From Pseudomonas monteilii NBRC 103158 = DSM 14164 (GTDB lineage: Bacteria > Pseudomonadota > Gammaproteobacteria > Pseudomonadales > Pseudomonadaceae), in NCBI RefSeq assembly GCF_000730605.1, contig NZ_BBIS01000030.1:62001-126000 (forward strand): DNA of 64,000 bases, written 5' to 3'. A program made the translations under genes and the position numbers. Position 1 is the first letter of the stretch; every line of letters begins with the position of its first letter. The notes below the pieces were generated by a model. The model was not told the DNA's origin. It did not search any database and saw nothing but the letters and a program-made list of their open reading frames with translations. Shown in pieces: positions 25,646 through 34,491 of this stretch.

Positions 25646-26392
25646 ATGCCTGCTCGTCAACTGTTGCGCCACTCCTGCCTGCTCGCCCTGATCGCCGCGC
25701 CGCTGGCTGCCACCGCCGCGCCCAGCACCGATCCGTTGTTCACAATCGGTCTGCAGGGCGCCTACGACAAGTTCAAGTTTGAAGGTGGCAGTGAAAGCGA
25801 CAAGGAACACATGGGCCAAGGTGGCGTGTTCGCCACATTCGGCAACAAGCTGACAGCCGAATCTGGTTTCATCTACCAACTCGGCGCCGAGGCCAAATTC
25901 GGCAAAAAGAACGACAACAAGCTCAAGGAGGCTCAGGCCGATCTTGATCTTGGCTGGCGTGCGGCGTTGGACGCTCGCAACTTTGTCGACGTGACTGTGG
26001 GCGGCGGCTACAGCTGGTCGCGCTTCGAGCCGGAAATCAACGACCTTGATACCAAGCTCACCGTGAAGTCGCCCTTTGCCAAGGCAGCGCTGGGCTACAA
26101 CCACCAGTTCGACGCCTCGACACTGCGGGTGGAAGTGGGCGCGCGGCATACCCTGGACGGCCGCGCGCGGCTGAAGGTGGATGACTTTGGCAGCGACACG
26201 GTCGACCTGAAAGACCGCACCAACCCGTATGCCGAGGTGACGTTGCTGATGAATCAGCAAGGCGGTATGCCGGTACAGGCCGGGGTTTACTACACCCGCA
26301 CCGAATACAAGCTGGATGAAGACTCCCCAGTAGCAGACAACACCAAGCTCAAGCGTGACGAGTTTGGTGTGAAGGTAGGCTTGGCTTTCTGA
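25646..26392 (+). CDS. Outer-membrane beta-barrel protein, unknown function
   Basis: A 248-residue exported protein. A signal peptide (about 1-25, ending AATAA) is followed by alternating polar/aromatic strands such as FTIGLQGAYDKFKFEG, GVFATFGNKLTAESGF, FVDVTVGGGYSWSRFEP and a C-terminal GVKVGLAF, the pattern of a small barrel ending in Phe. The start at 25646 is supported by GGAGA 7-8 bases before it; a methionine 15 bases upstream contains that site. It is divergent from the cobalamin-controlled TonB receptor. No specific family is recognised. Confidence 0.72.
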   Translation: MPARQLLRHSCLLALIAAPLAATAAPSTDPLFTIGLQGAYDKFKFEGGSESDKEHMGQGGVFATFGNKLTAESGFIYQLGAEAKFGKKNDNKLKEAQADLDLGWRAALDARNFVDVTVGGGYSWSRFEPEINDLDTKLTVKSPFAKAALGYNHQFDASTLRVEVGARHTLDGRARLKVDDFGSDTVDLKDRTNPYAEVTLLMNQQGGMPVQAGVYYTRTEYKLDEDSPVADNTKLKRDEFGVKVGLAF

Positions 26393-26405
26393 AGCTGAGC
26401 GCTTG

Positions 26406-26432
26406 GCAGGCCCGACCGCTTCGCGGGCCTGC
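26406..26432. terminator. Convergent hairpin GCAGGCCCG/CGGGCCTGC
   Basis: A perfect 9-bp stem with a 9-base loop between the stop of the barrel gene and the stop of the opposing acetyltransferase gene. Position suggests a shared terminator; no clear U-tract. Confidence 0.5.
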
Positions 26433-26441
26433 TCAAGAACA

Positions 26442-27011
26442 TCAGCGTCCGCGACGGCGCGACACCCGTGCCTCGATGTTCTTGCGCCCGATCAGCAATG
26501 GCGGCTTCTCCACCACCGGCTCGTCCGCCAGCCATTTGTACATCACCAGGCAGTCCACCAGCCCCAGGCGGGCATGGCGATAGGCCTTGGGCAAGCGGCC
26601 AACGGTCTCGAAGCCCAGTTTGTGCCACAGCGCCACGGCCACTTCATTGCTGGCCACCACCGAGTTGAACTGCAGGGCCAGAAAGCCCTCCTGGCGTGCC
26701 AGCTTCTGCGAGTGCTCGCACATCAGGCGCGCCACGCCACGGCCACGCGCCTGTTCGCAGACCATGTAGCCGCAATTGCCCACATGCGCACCAGGCCCGG
26801 CAGCATTGGCCTTGAGGTAATACGAACCCAGCATCTCGCCATCTTCTTCGGCCAGCAGCGTGTGCAAGGGCAGTTCCAGCCACACCTGGCGGGCTTGTTC
26901 GAAGCTCAGGGCCGGGTCGAAGGCATAGGTTTCACGGGCCTGGACAATGGCCTGGAAGGTAGGCCAGAAACGGTCGAAATCGTCGGGCGTCATGGGGCGA
27001 ATGTGGATCAT
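26442..27011 (-). CDS. GNAT-family N-acetyltransferase
   Basis: A 189-residue acetyltransferase. It opens with IHIRPMTPDDFDRFWPTFQ, and the acetyl-CoA site is GYMVCEQARGRGVARLMCEHS (Q-x-x-G-x-G/A), followed by LQFNSVVASNEVAVALWHKLGF. The start at 27011 has AGGAA 6 bases upstream; 19 further in-frame residues upstream are poor. The basic C-terminal tail (GRKNIEARVSRRRGR) is longer than in minimal GNAT proteins. It is followed upstream by a carboxymuconolactone-decarboxylase-like gene on the same strand. The substrate is unknown. Confidence 0.85.
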   Translation of the reverse strand: MIHIRPMTPDDFDRFWPTFQAIVQARETYAFDPALSFEQARQVWLELPLHTLLAEEDGEMLGSYYLKANAAGPGAHVGNCGYMVCEQARGRGVARLMCEHSQKLARQEGFLALQFNSVVASNEVAVALWHKLGFETVGRLPKAYRHARLGLVDCLVMYKWLADEPVVEKPPLLIGRKNIEARVSRRRGR

Positions 27012-27089
27012 GCGGGTTCCTGCGCGGGCTAAGCCGCACAGTCTGGGTCGCGCGGCGCCGTCGCGCAAGGGCGGCGGCGCCGTTTGTGC

Positions 27090-27434
27090 TCAGCCGTTGG
27101 CCTTGCCGACAGCATCCATGGCCCGCGCTGAGTAGACCAGCGCGGCACCGGCATTCATCGCCACCGCCACGCCCAGCGCCTCGGCAATTTCCTCGCGGCT
27201 GGCGCCATGCTTGACCGCCTGCTGCGAATGCACGGCGATGCAGCCGTCGCAGCGGGTGGTCACGGCCACCGCCAGAGAGATCAGCTCGCGGGTCTTGGCG
27301 TCCAGATGGTTGGTCTTGGCCCCCGCACCGCTGGCGGTCATGTAGCCGGCCACGGTGTCGGGGGAAAGTTGCTTGAGATCGCCGATGCCGGCCATCAACT
27401 GCTTACGGTAGGCGTCCCAGTCCATCATGCTCAT
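27090..27434 (-). CDS. Carboxymuconolactone decarboxylase/AhpD-like protein
   Basis: A 114-residue all-helical protein of the AhpD-like superfamily. The redox-active motif is CDGCIAVHSQ (CxxC followed by His), with the usual LDAKTRELISLAVAVTTR before it and a following EEIAEALGVAVAMNAGAA. The CxxC form is found in peroxide-reducing and disulfide-linked members, unlike the true decarboxylase of protocatechuate metabolism. The start at 27434 has AAGGTG upstream; a GTG at 27443 is an alternative. Probably a small thiol reductase. Confidence 0.85.
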   Translation of the reverse strand: MSMMDWDAYRKQLMAGIGDLKQLSPDTVAGYMTASGAGAKTNHLDAKTRELISLAVAVTTRCDGCIAVHSQQAVKHGASREEIAEALGVAVAMNAGAALVYSARAMDAVGKANG

Positions 27435-27531
27435 CGTCTTCACCTTGGGGTGGTTGCGAGTGGAGCTTTCAGGCTAGTCGAAGTGTGGCAAGTGTGAGGC
27501 TTGTACTTTGGTGGGTGTTTGCTGAGCTGTT

Positions 27532-27618
27532 TGTGGGAGCGGGCTTGTCCCGCGAAGGAGGCTGCGCGGAGCATGGCACCGGCTTCGCCGGTGTTTGCGG
27601 GGCAAGCCCGCTCCCACA
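27532..27618. repeat. Inverted pair of REP elements
   Basis: TGTGGGAGCGGGCTTG near 27532 and CAAGCCCGCTCCCACA ending near 27618 are inverted copies flanking about 50 bases that contain a further GGCACCGGCTTCGCCGGTG hairpin. This is the paired REP (BIME) arrangement common between P. putida genes. It lies between the AhpD-like gene and lpxO. Confidence 0.8.
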
Positions 27619-27622
27619 TCGG

Positions 27623-28522
27623 TCAGATGTAGATGAACACCAGCACCAACGCCGCGACCACGGCCCATTTTTCCAGGTAGTAACGCATGCGGTTACGCTT
27701 TTTCAGCGCCTTGCCGCGCTCGCGGATCTTATAGATGCGGGTGAACAGCCGGTTGATACCACCGGTCTTGTCGCCGTCACCGTTGGGCGCGGCGGCGGCG
27801 GCCATGACGTTGCGGCTGAACCAGCGGTTGAACGCCGTTGCCCAGCGGTACTTGAGCGGGCGCTCGACGTCACAGAACAGGATGATGCGGTTGTGTTCGG
27901 TGGTATTGGCTGCGTAGTGGATGTAGGTTTCGTCGAAGATTACCCCCTCACCGTCGCGCCACGAGTACTTCTCGCCGTCCACGTCAATGTAGCAACCGTC
28001 GTCGTTTGGCGTATCCAGGCCCAGGTGATAGCGGTACGAGCCAGCATACGGGTCACGGTGGCGTACCAGCTTGGCGCCCGGCGGCAGGGTGGCGAACATG
28101 GCGGCCTTGACCGTGCCGATGCCTTGCAGCAGCTCGGTGGTACGTGGGCACAGGGCCATGGCCGATGGGTGGCTTTCGCCATACCACTTCAGGTAAAAGC
28201 GCTTCCAGCCGGTTTTGAAGAACGAGTTGAAACCGACGTCATCGTAATTTTCGGATTTTTTGATTTCGCCCACATGCAGCAACTGGCGGCCCTCTTCACG
28301 GATTTCCTGCCAGTGGTCTTGCAGCGGCTTCAGTTCGGGGAAGGCCTCGACCGGCAGGTAAGGCTTAGCCGGGAGCTTGGAAAACAGGTACAGGAAGCTG
28401 TTGACTGGGGCCAGGAAACTGGAGTGGTCGCCCAGCTGGCGGGTCAGCTTGTGACGAACCCGACCGCGCAGGTGAACATAGGCGATCGAAAGGACGAAGA
28501 TGAGTACGAGTGCAATTTTCAT
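27623..28522 (-). CDS. lpxO: LpxO-like lipid A 2-hydroxylase (Fe/2-oxoglutarate dioxygenase)
   Basis: A 299-residue member of the aspartyl/asparaginyl beta-hydroxylase family. An N-terminal helix (about 2-19) anchors it in the inner membrane and a C-terminal hydrophobic segment (VVAALVLVFIYI) may be a second anchor. The iron site is HRDPYAGSYRYHLGL with the later IHYAANTTEHNRIILFCD. In LpxO proteins this domain hydroxylates the secondary acyl chain of lipid A using oxygen and 2-oxoglutarate. Length and both membrane segments agree with LpxO. The gene stands alone next to a REP pair and is divergent from thpR. Confidence 0.9.
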   Translation of the reverse strand: MKIALVLIFVLSIAYVHLRGRVRHKLTRQLGDHSSFLAPVNSFLYLFSKLPAKPYLPVEAFPELKPLQDHWQEIREEGRQLLHVGEIKKSENYDDVGFNSFFKTGWKRFYLKWYGESHPSAMALCPRTTELLQGIGTVKAAMFATLPPGAKLVRHRDPYAGSYRYHLGLDTPNDDGCYIDVDGEKYSWRDGEGVIFDETYIHYAANTTEHNRIILFCDVERPLKYRWATAFNRWFSRNVMAAAAAPNGDGDKTGGINRLFTRIYKIRERGKALKKRNRMRYYLEKWAVVAALVLVFIYI

Positions 28523-28680
28523 GGACGTTTACTTGTCGAAAAATGGCCATGCGCCATGGCATAAGCCAGCCAGCATAAACAATCATGGGGGCAGTTTGTA
28601 CTTATTGTTACGAAACGACGGGGCGACATTGGTGTAATGCCCTACAGTCTTGCGCAAACGTTTCATGTTCGGGAGTTTGT

Positions 28681-29226
28681 ATGGTTCAGGATGTACGACC
28701 CAGCGGTAGCCCCTTCAAACGGCTGTTTTTCGCCCTGCCGGTCAGCGATGTACAGCGCCGTGCCCTGGCCCAGTGGCGCCGGGGTTTGAACCTGCGCAGC
28801 GGCAAACCGGTGCCGGCGGCCAACTTCCACGTCACGTTGCTGTTTCTTGGCGATGTGGATGCCGCGCAGGTGCCTGCGATCTGTGCGGTGGTCGATCAAC
28901 TGGCGCTGCCGGCTACGGCACCACGGCTGTTGCTCGACCGCTTGCAGGTGTGGCCGCGGGCCGGAGCCTTGGTGCTGGAGGCACAGCAGACACCGCCGGC
29001 CCTGTTGCAACTGGTGTACGGGTTGCAGCAGGCGTTGTTGCCGCTGGGAGTTGAGGCGGCCGCCCGTGAATATCGGCCGCACTTGACGCTGTCCAGGGAT
29101 TACCGTGGGCAGCCACCCGAGGCCACCAGCGCGCCGGAGTTCCACCTCGCGGCACGCCACTTCACGCTTTACGAGTCGCGCAAGGGAGCATACTGGCCAT
29201 TGGCGCAGTGGCCACTTTCGAGTTGA
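28681..29226 (+). CDS. thpR: RNA 2',3'-cyclic phosphodiesterase (2H family)
   Basis: A 181-residue protein of the LigT/ThpR class. The two catalytic HxTx motifs are HVTL (in NFHVTLLFLGDV) and HLTL (in YRPHLTLSRDY). These hydrolyse 2',3'-cyclic phosphate RNA ends to a 2'-phosphate, and some members ligate tRNA halves in vitro. The family start KRLFFALPVSDVQRRAL is present. The start at 28681 has GGGAG upstream. The gene stands alone. Confidence 0.92.
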   Translation: MVQDVRPSGSPFKRLFFALPVSDVQRRALAQWRRGLNLRSGKPVPAANFHVTLLFLGDVDAAQVPAICAVVDQLALPATAPRLLLDRLQVWPRAGALVLEAQQTPPALLQLVYGLQQALLPLGVEAAAREYRPHLTLSRDYRGQPPEATSAPEFHLAARHFTLYESRKGAYWPLAQWPLSS

Positions 29227-29289
29227 CGGTGGCCAAGGCTGAGCTCAAGGCCGCAATCATTGCCATGGTCGAGCGGCAGTAATGGCGCG

Positions 29290-30195
29290 CTACACCGGCA
29301 AGCTCTGATACGGCAACTCATCCCCCGGGCTGCGGTCGAACTGGCGCTTGTACTCGCGGCTGAACTGCGAGGTGCTCTGGTAGCCCACCCGGTGCGCAGC
29401 TTGTGCCACCCCCAGGCCTTCGCCAATCAGCATCTGCTGCGCCTTTAACAACCGCAGGCGCTTGAGGTACTGCATCGGTGCCATGTCGGTGCAGCGCTTG
29501 AAGTGTTCGTGGAAGGTCGAAACGCTCATGTTTGCCCGCGCAGCCAGTGCTTCCACGCTCAGCGGCTCGTTGTAGTGCGCGCGCAGGTGGGCGAGGGCGG
29601 CGCCGATGCGGGCGAAGTGCCCCTGTTGCTCCACCAGCGCCCGCAACACACCGGCCTGTGGGCCGCGCAGGGCGGTGTACAGCACTTCGCGTACGCGCGC
29701 CGGGCCCAGCACTTTGGCATCCAGCGGGTCCTGCAGGCAGTGCAGCAGCCGCTCGACACTGTCGCGCATCGGCGCATCCAGCGCTGCCGAGGTCATCGAT
29801 TGCGGGGTTTGTGCCTGTACTGCAGCGTCCGGTGCCAGGTCCATGCTCTGCACCAGTTCACCCAGAACGCCACGGTCGATGTCCACCGCCACGCCCAGTA
29901 AGGGCGCTTCACGGGTGGCGAAGGTTTCACACATGAACGGGACCGACAACGCCTGCACCAGGTAATGCCCGGCGCCATATTCCAGGGTACGCGGCCCCAG
30001 GCGCGCCAGCTTGCTGCCCTGGGCCAGGATCATCAGGCTGGGCTCGTAGATCTGAGGGCTGCTGGCCACATAGTGGTCCCAGCTCAGCACCTGCACCTGG
30101 GGCAGGTGCGTGGGGACGAAGCCAGGGCGCGTGGCGAGGCTGCGGATCAGCGCGCAGAGCGGCGCGTTGGCGTCGACGTGGCGGGTCAGTTGCAT
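29290..30195 (-). CDS. AraC-family regulator, divergent from alcohol dehydrogenase
   Basis: A 301-residue regulator. The N-terminal half (about 20-170) is the AraC_N cupin-like domain, with YEPSLMILAQGSKLARLG; the C-terminal double helix-turn-helix spans about 205-295, with LSVEALAARANMSVSTFHEHFK and the second-helix signature VGYQSTSQFSREYKRQF. It starts 183 bases from the divergent alcohol dehydrogenase gene, a common arrangement in which such regulators activate a dehydrogenase in response to alcohols or aldehydes. The inducer is unknown. Confidence 0.9.
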   Translation of the reverse strand: MQLTRHVDANAPLCALIRSLATRPGFVPTHLPQVQVLSWDHYVASSPQIYEPSLMILAQGSKLARLGPRTLEYGAGHYLVQALSVPFMCETFATREAPLLGVAVDIDRGVLGELVQSMDLAPDAAVQAQTPQSMTSAALDAPMRDSVERLLHCLQDPLDAKVLGPARVREVLYTALRGPQAGVLRALVEQQGHFARIGAALAHLRAHYNEPLSVEALAARANMSVSTFHEHFKRCTDMAPMQYLKRLRLLKAQQMLIGEGLGVAQAAHRVGYQSTSQFSREYKRQFDRSPGDELPYQSLPV

Positions 30196-30377
30196 GGTGA
30201 ACCTGGGGGCAGAGAATCGGACAGCCTAATCATCGCAGATTGAGGGTGTGGCGCCAGATGCTGGCTGGCATCTTCGGAGAATCAGGCATGCATGCCGGAG
30301 AATCAGCCGTGTGCCAGGCGGCAAACAGCGCGCAAAATGCGCCGACTGAATCGTTTCACTTTACTGCGAGGCCCTGC

Positions 30378-31430
30378 ATGTATACCGCCATCGGTTACGC
30401 CGCCCAAACCCCCACCAGCCCCCTGGCCCCTGTCACCTTCGAGCGCCGCAGCCCACGCCCGGACGATGTCGCCATCGAAATCCTTTACTGCGGCGTGTGC
30501 CATTCCGATATCCATCAGGCGCGCAACGAATGGGGCATTGCTGTATACCCGCTGATGCCCGGCCACGAAATCATCGGCCGCGTCACGGCGGTGGGCGGCC
30601 AGGTGACTGCGCACAAGGTCGGTGACCTGGTGGGCGTTGGCTGCATGGTCGACTCGTGCCGCCACTGTGAAGCCTGCGCCAAGGACCTGGAGCAATATTG
30701 CCTGGAAGGCCCGACCATGACCTACGCCACCCCGGACCGGGTCGACGGCAGCAACACCATGGGCGGTTACTCCAGCAGCATCGTGGTCAGCGAGCACTTC
30801 GTGGTGCGCATTCCGGCCGGCATGGACTTGCCCAGCGCGGCGCCTATCCTGTGCGCCGGCATCACCACCTATTCGCCGCTCAAGCACCACGGCGTCGGCC
30901 CGGGCCACAAAATCGGCATCCTTGGTATGGGTGGCCTGGGCCACATGGGCATCAAGCTGGCCAAGGCCCTGGGTGCCGAGGTGACCCTGTTCACCCGGTC
31001 CCAGGCCAAGGCCGAAGAAGCCCGCCGCCAAGGTGCCGACCACGTGATCGTGTCCACCGATGCCGAGCAGATGCGCGCCGCTGCCGGCCGGTTCGATTTC
31101 CTGCTGGACACCATTCCGGTGCAGCACGACCTCAACCCGTACCTTGAAACCTTGAAGTTCGATGGTGTGCACATTCTTGTCGGCCTGATCGAACCGATCG
31201 ACCCGGCGGTGCACGCGGCCAACCTGGTGATGAAGCGCCGGGTGCTGGCGGGGTCGTTGATCGGGGGCATTGCCGAGACTCAGGAAGTGCTGGATTTCTG
31301 TGCCGAGCACAACATCCGTTGCGATATCGAGATGCTGGATATTCGCAATATCAACCAGGCGTACGAGCGGATGATTGCCGGTGATGTGAAGTACCGGTTC
31401 GTGATCGACATGGCCACTTTGCAGGGCTGA
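30378..31430 (+). CDS. Zinc-dependent alcohol dehydrogenase (YahK/CAD type)
   Basis: A 350-residue medium-chain dehydrogenase. Catalytic zinc ligands lie in GVCHSDIH and PGHE; the structural zinc cysteines are in CMVDSCRHCEACAKDLEQYC. The cofactor loop is GMGGLGHMGIKLAKALG, and the following TRS after the second strand favours NADPH, as in YahK and cinnamyl-alcohol-dehydrogenase-like broad-specificity aldehyde reductases. The start at 30378 has GAGG 7 bases upstream. It is probably controlled by the divergent AraC-family gene. Confidence 0.93.
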   Translation: MYTAIGYAAQTPTSPLAPVTFERRSPRPDDVAIEILYCGVCHSDIHQARNEWGIAVYPLMPGHEIIGRVTAVGGQVTAHKVGDLVGVGCMVDSCRHCEACAKDLEQYCLEGPTMTYATPDRVDGSNTMGGYSSSIVVSEHFVVRIPAGMDLPSAAPILCAGITTYSPLKHHGVGPGHKIGILGMGGLGHMGIKLAKALGAEVTLFTRSQAKAEEARRQGADHVIVSTDAEQMRAAAGRFDFLLDTIPVQHDLNPYLETLKFDGVHILVGLIEPIDPAVHAANLVMKRRVLAGSLIGGIAETQEVLDFCAEHNIRCDIEMLDIRNINQAYERMIAGDVKYRFVIDMATLQG

Positions 31431-31444
31431 TTATTCGGTTGGCT

Positions 31445-31553
31445 GTACCGGCCTCTTCGCGGGTAAATCCCTCCCACAAGTACTGCACAGTTTTCGAAGC
31501 TTGTGCGATCCCTGTGGGAGCGGGTTTACCCGCGAAGAGGCCTGTACAGGCAA
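31445..31553. repeat. Inverted pair of REP elements
   Basis: Copies at about 31445-31479 (CCGGCCTCTTCGCGGGTAAA) and 31510-31553 (GGGTTTACCCGCGAAGAGGC) face each other between the convergent dehydrogenase and beta-propeller-like genes. Such pairs may act as transcript stabilisers or terminators. Confidence 0.8.
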
Positions 31554-31570
31554 CCAAGAGGCTGAATCTG

Positions 31571-32887
31571 TTACCAGACCATCGCCTTGTCCAACCCCTT
31601 CCAGAACAACCACCGCCGGACCTCGCCATGCGCCCCGGTGCCGATCTGCCATTCAGGCCGCCCGCTGTCCAGCGCGATCACCGAAACAACCCCCGCATGG
31701 CTCGCCGCCACCAGCGTTTGTCCATCGGCGCTGATATCCATCGCACAGATGGTCGACCCCAAATAATGCTGCCAATGTTCGGTGCCATCCTCGCCGAACG
31801 CCCGCAGGTAGCCATAGGCATCCCCCACAATGTACTCGCCATCGCGCGCCACCCCGGCATATACCCTGGCGCCATCCTGCACCAGCGGGGTACGCGGGTC
31901 CTGGCTGTAGTAATCGGTATCCAGCCCTGGCAAGTCCGCCACCTTCACTGCCAGCGTGGCACCGCTATGGAAATGGCAGGCATTGACGATCAGCTGGTCA
32001 CCCGTGCGGTTGAACAACGCAAAGTGCGGGTACTCGCTGCCTGGGCCGATTTCGGCAACCGGCCTGAACTGGGCATCCAGCACCCGGTGACGGGTACCTT
32101 GCTCGCCCACCACGATCAGCCGGCCATCCGCCGACACTGCGCCATGCTCCATGCTCAGCCCCAGGCTGATGTCGTCCGGGTCGGTGCCTTCGGCCAGCTC
32201 GTCGAGCACCCGCGTTTGTTGCGGCAGCAGGCGAGTCGCACCTTGAGTGGTCAGCACGAAGATCCCTTCGGCGCTTACCAGCAGCACACGCTGGCCATCG
32301 GGGAAGGGGACCAGCGCGGTTGGCGCGGGCGGCAGGTCGAACGGCTCGAACGGGTACCCCGGCGGCAACCCCTCAAGCCCGCTTGGCCATGCCAGTCGCT
32401 GTACTTGCGGGCCACCCCAGCCGTCTGTCACGCGCACGCCCTCGGCATTGGCCAGGGCGAAGTAGCGGCGGGCCGGGCAGCGGCCGAAGTGCTCGATGCC
32501 GATCACCGGTGTCACCCCTTGGCGGTCGATACGCACGACCTGGCCCTTGTCGTAAGGCATGCCGATGCGGGCCAGCAGGCTGCCGTCGTCCAGCAGCAGG
32601 ACATTGCTGATCCCTTGGCCGTGGTCATCGAGCAACGGTACCAAGGGGTGGTGTGCGGGTGGCCAGGCCTCGCGAAACGCTCGGCGTTGCTGTTCGTCGA
32701 CGCCAGGGCGATTGGCGGCGTGCAGGGCAGCCAGCCAGGCGTCCAGCAAGTGCCCGGTGGCTGGCGCCTTTGGCTCTTCCAGTTTATCCCAGCCTTGCGC
32801 ACGGCCCTGCGCGACGTAGTCGTTGACGGCCTGGGCGTAGGCGGTTACCGCCTGCTGCCACTGCTGCTGGGGGTGCTGCTTGTCCAT
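31571..32887 (-). CDS. Beta-propeller-like protein, function unknown
   Basis: A 438-residue protein without signal peptide or membrane helix. Repeated short-strand units such as ISNVLLLDDGSLLARIG, LVPFPDGQRVLLVSAEGIFVL, AVSADGRLIVVGEQGTRHRVLD and AMDISADGQTLVAASHAGVVSVI recall the blades of WD40/quinoprotein-type propellers. The N-terminal ~70 residues are helical (WQQAVTAYAQAVNDYVAQ). No catalytic motif is visible. The start at 32887 is chosen over a GTG 36 bases upstream on the basis of an AAGGAG lying between them. A scaffold or sensor role is possible; none is shown. Confidence 0.7.
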   Translation of the reverse strand: MDKQHPQQQWQQAVTAYAQAVNDYVAQGRAQGWDKLEEPKAPATGHLLDAWLAALHAANRPGVDEQQRRAFREAWPPAHHPLVPLLDDHGQGISNVLLLDDGSLLARIGMPYDKGQVVRIDRQGVTPVIGIEHFGRCPARRYFALANAEGVRVTDGWGGPQVQRLAWPSGLEGLPPGYPFEPFDLPPAPTALVPFPDGQRVLLVSAEGIFVLTTQGATRLLPQQTRVLDELAEGTDPDDISLGLSMEHGAVSADGRLIVVGEQGTRHRVLDAQFRPVAEIGPGSEYPHFALFNRTGDQLIVNACHFHSGATLAVKVADLPGLDTDYYSQDPRTPLVQDGARVYAGVARDGEYIVGDAYGYLRAFGEDGTEHWQHYLGSTICAMDISADGQTLVAASHAGVVSVIALDSGRPEWQIGTGAHGEVRRWLFWKGLDKAMVW

Positions 32888-33092
32888 GAGCGGATCGGGC
32901 TCCTTGTTGCACTCGCGTTTCACACAAAAGGCGCATGGTACTCCTTCTGCCTGCCACGCGGTTGTGAGGCTCCGGCTTGACGCGTACCATGCCGGGCATT
33001 CCTATCAATAACAAAGCGTGCGTTGGCGCCCCTGCAAGCGGGTGGCTGGCGTGCGACCTGTTGCCTTGCCTGCGGAGAAGCGGTTTGCACCC

Positions 33093-34292
33093 ATGAACGG
33101 ACCCATACCCACCCACCAGCCACCCACGGCGGGCAGCGGCAGCTGGCTGAGCGTCATCGCCCTGGCCCTGGCAGCCTTCATCTTCAACACCACCGAGTTC
33201 GTGCCGGTGGCGCTGCTGAGTGACATTGGCCGCAGCTTCGACATGAGCACCGCCCAGGTCGGCCTGATGCTGACCATTTATGCCTGGGTGGTGGCATTGG
33301 CCTCGCTGCCGATGATGCTGCTGACCCGTAACGTCGAACGGCGGCGTTTGTTGCTGTGCGTGTTCTTGGTGTTCATTGTCAGCCACTTGTTGTCGTGGCT
33401 GTCGCAGAGCTTTGCCATGCTGCTGGTCAGCCGTATCGGTATTGCCTTGGCGCATGCGGTGTTCTGGGCGATCACGGCCTCGCTGGCGGTGCGCGTGGCA
33501 CCACCGGGCCAGCAGGCCAAGGCGCTGGGCCTGCTGGCCACCGGCACCACCCTGGCCATGGTGCTGGGCATTCCGCTGGGCCGCGTGGTGGGTGAGGCGC
33601 TGGGCTGGCGCATCACCTTCCTGAGCATTGCCGGTGTGGCGCTGGTCACCATGCTGTGCCTGATGAAATCGCTGCCGCTGCTGCCCAGCCAGAACTCCGG
33701 CTCGTTGCGCAGCCTGCCGATCCTGTTCAAGCGCCCGGCGTTGGTCATTACCTATGCGCTGGTGACGCTGGTGATCACGGCGCAGTTCACCGCCTACAGC
33801 TACATTGAGCCGTTCGCGCTGCATGTGGCGCAGATTGGCGGTGAGCGCACCACACTGTTGCTGCTGCTGTTTGGCGGTGCCGGGGTGTTCGGTTCGTTGC
33901 TGTTCAGCCGCTACAGCGATCGCTTCCCCCATGGTTTCCTGGTGGGTTCGATCGGCCTGTTGGCAGCGTGCCTGCTGTTGTTGTTGCCGCTGTCGGGCAA
34001 CTTCTATGCGTTCGCTGCGCTGAGCATGTTCTGGGGCGTGGCGATTCTCAGTTTCAGCTTGTCGCTGCAGTCGAAGACGTTGAAGCTGGCATCCGACGCC
34101 ACCGATGTGGCCATGGCGTTGTTTTCGGGCATCTACAACATCGGTATTGGTGGTGGTGCGCTGCTGGGCAGTATCGTCAGCAGCCAGATGGACGTGGCGG
34201 ATATCGGCCTTGTGGGCGGTAGCGTGGCAGTCATCGGGCTGGTGCTGGCGGTTACCAGCACCCGACGGTTCCGCGAGGCACTGGCGCACTGA
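33093..34292 (+). CDS. MFS efflux transporter, SotB/AraJ type
   Basis: A 399-residue twelve-helix MFS exporter. The helix-1 signature FIFNTTEFVPVALLSDIGRSF and the motif ALAHAVFWAITASLAVRVAPPGQQAKALGLLATG are those of the DHA1 sugar-efflux (SotB) and arabinose-efflux branch. E. coli SotB exports arabinose and other sugars; substrates in pseudomonads are not settled. It starts at the methionine of MNGPIPTHQPP, divergent from the beta-propeller-like gene. Confidence 0.88.
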   Translation: MNGPIPTHQPPTAGSGSWLSVIALALAAFIFNTTEFVPVALLSDIGRSFDMSTAQVGLMLTIYAWVVALASLPMMLLTRNVERRRLLLCVFLVFIVSHLLSWLSQSFAMLLVSRIGIALAHAVFWAITASLAVRVAPPGQQAKALGLLATGTTLAMVLGIPLGRVVGEALGWRITFLSIAGVALVTMLCLMKSLPLLPSQNSGSLRSLPILFKRPALVITYALVTLVITAQFTAYSYIEPFALHVAQIGGERTTLLLLLFGGAGVFGSLLFSRYSDRFPHGFLVGSIGLLAACLLLLLPLSGNFYAFAALSMFWGVAILSFSLSLQSKTLKLASDATDVAMALFSGIYNIGIGGGALLGSIVSSQMDVADIGLVGGSVAVIGLVLAVTSTRRFREALAH

Positions 34293-34322
34293 CCCGCGCC
34301 TGGCGCGCACGTGTGCCGCTTA

Positions 34323-34341
34323 GGGGCGCAAGGCGCGCCCC
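34323..34341. terminator. Hairpin GGGGCGC/GCGCCCC after MFS gene
   Basis: A 7-bp perfect stem with a 5-base loop 31 bases after the SotB-like stop; probable end of that transcript. The remaining sequence to 34491 shows no gene. Confidence 0.45.
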
Positions 34342-34491
34342 AGCATTCAAACCGCCACGGCGCAGGGCCTGTGGGGTGGGCGTTTGCGGGGAGGGCATGT
34401 TATGGGGGGCTGCTGTGGCAGCAATCGGGCAGCAGTGGATGCTGGGACAGCAGCATAAGGGCTGCGGGAACAGGGCCTGCGCGAAATTCTT

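Noticed and set aside
32784..34310. 508-codon minus-strand frame over the SotB-like gene
   Set aside because: Gln/His-rich antisense shadow; the sense gene has clear MFS signatures.
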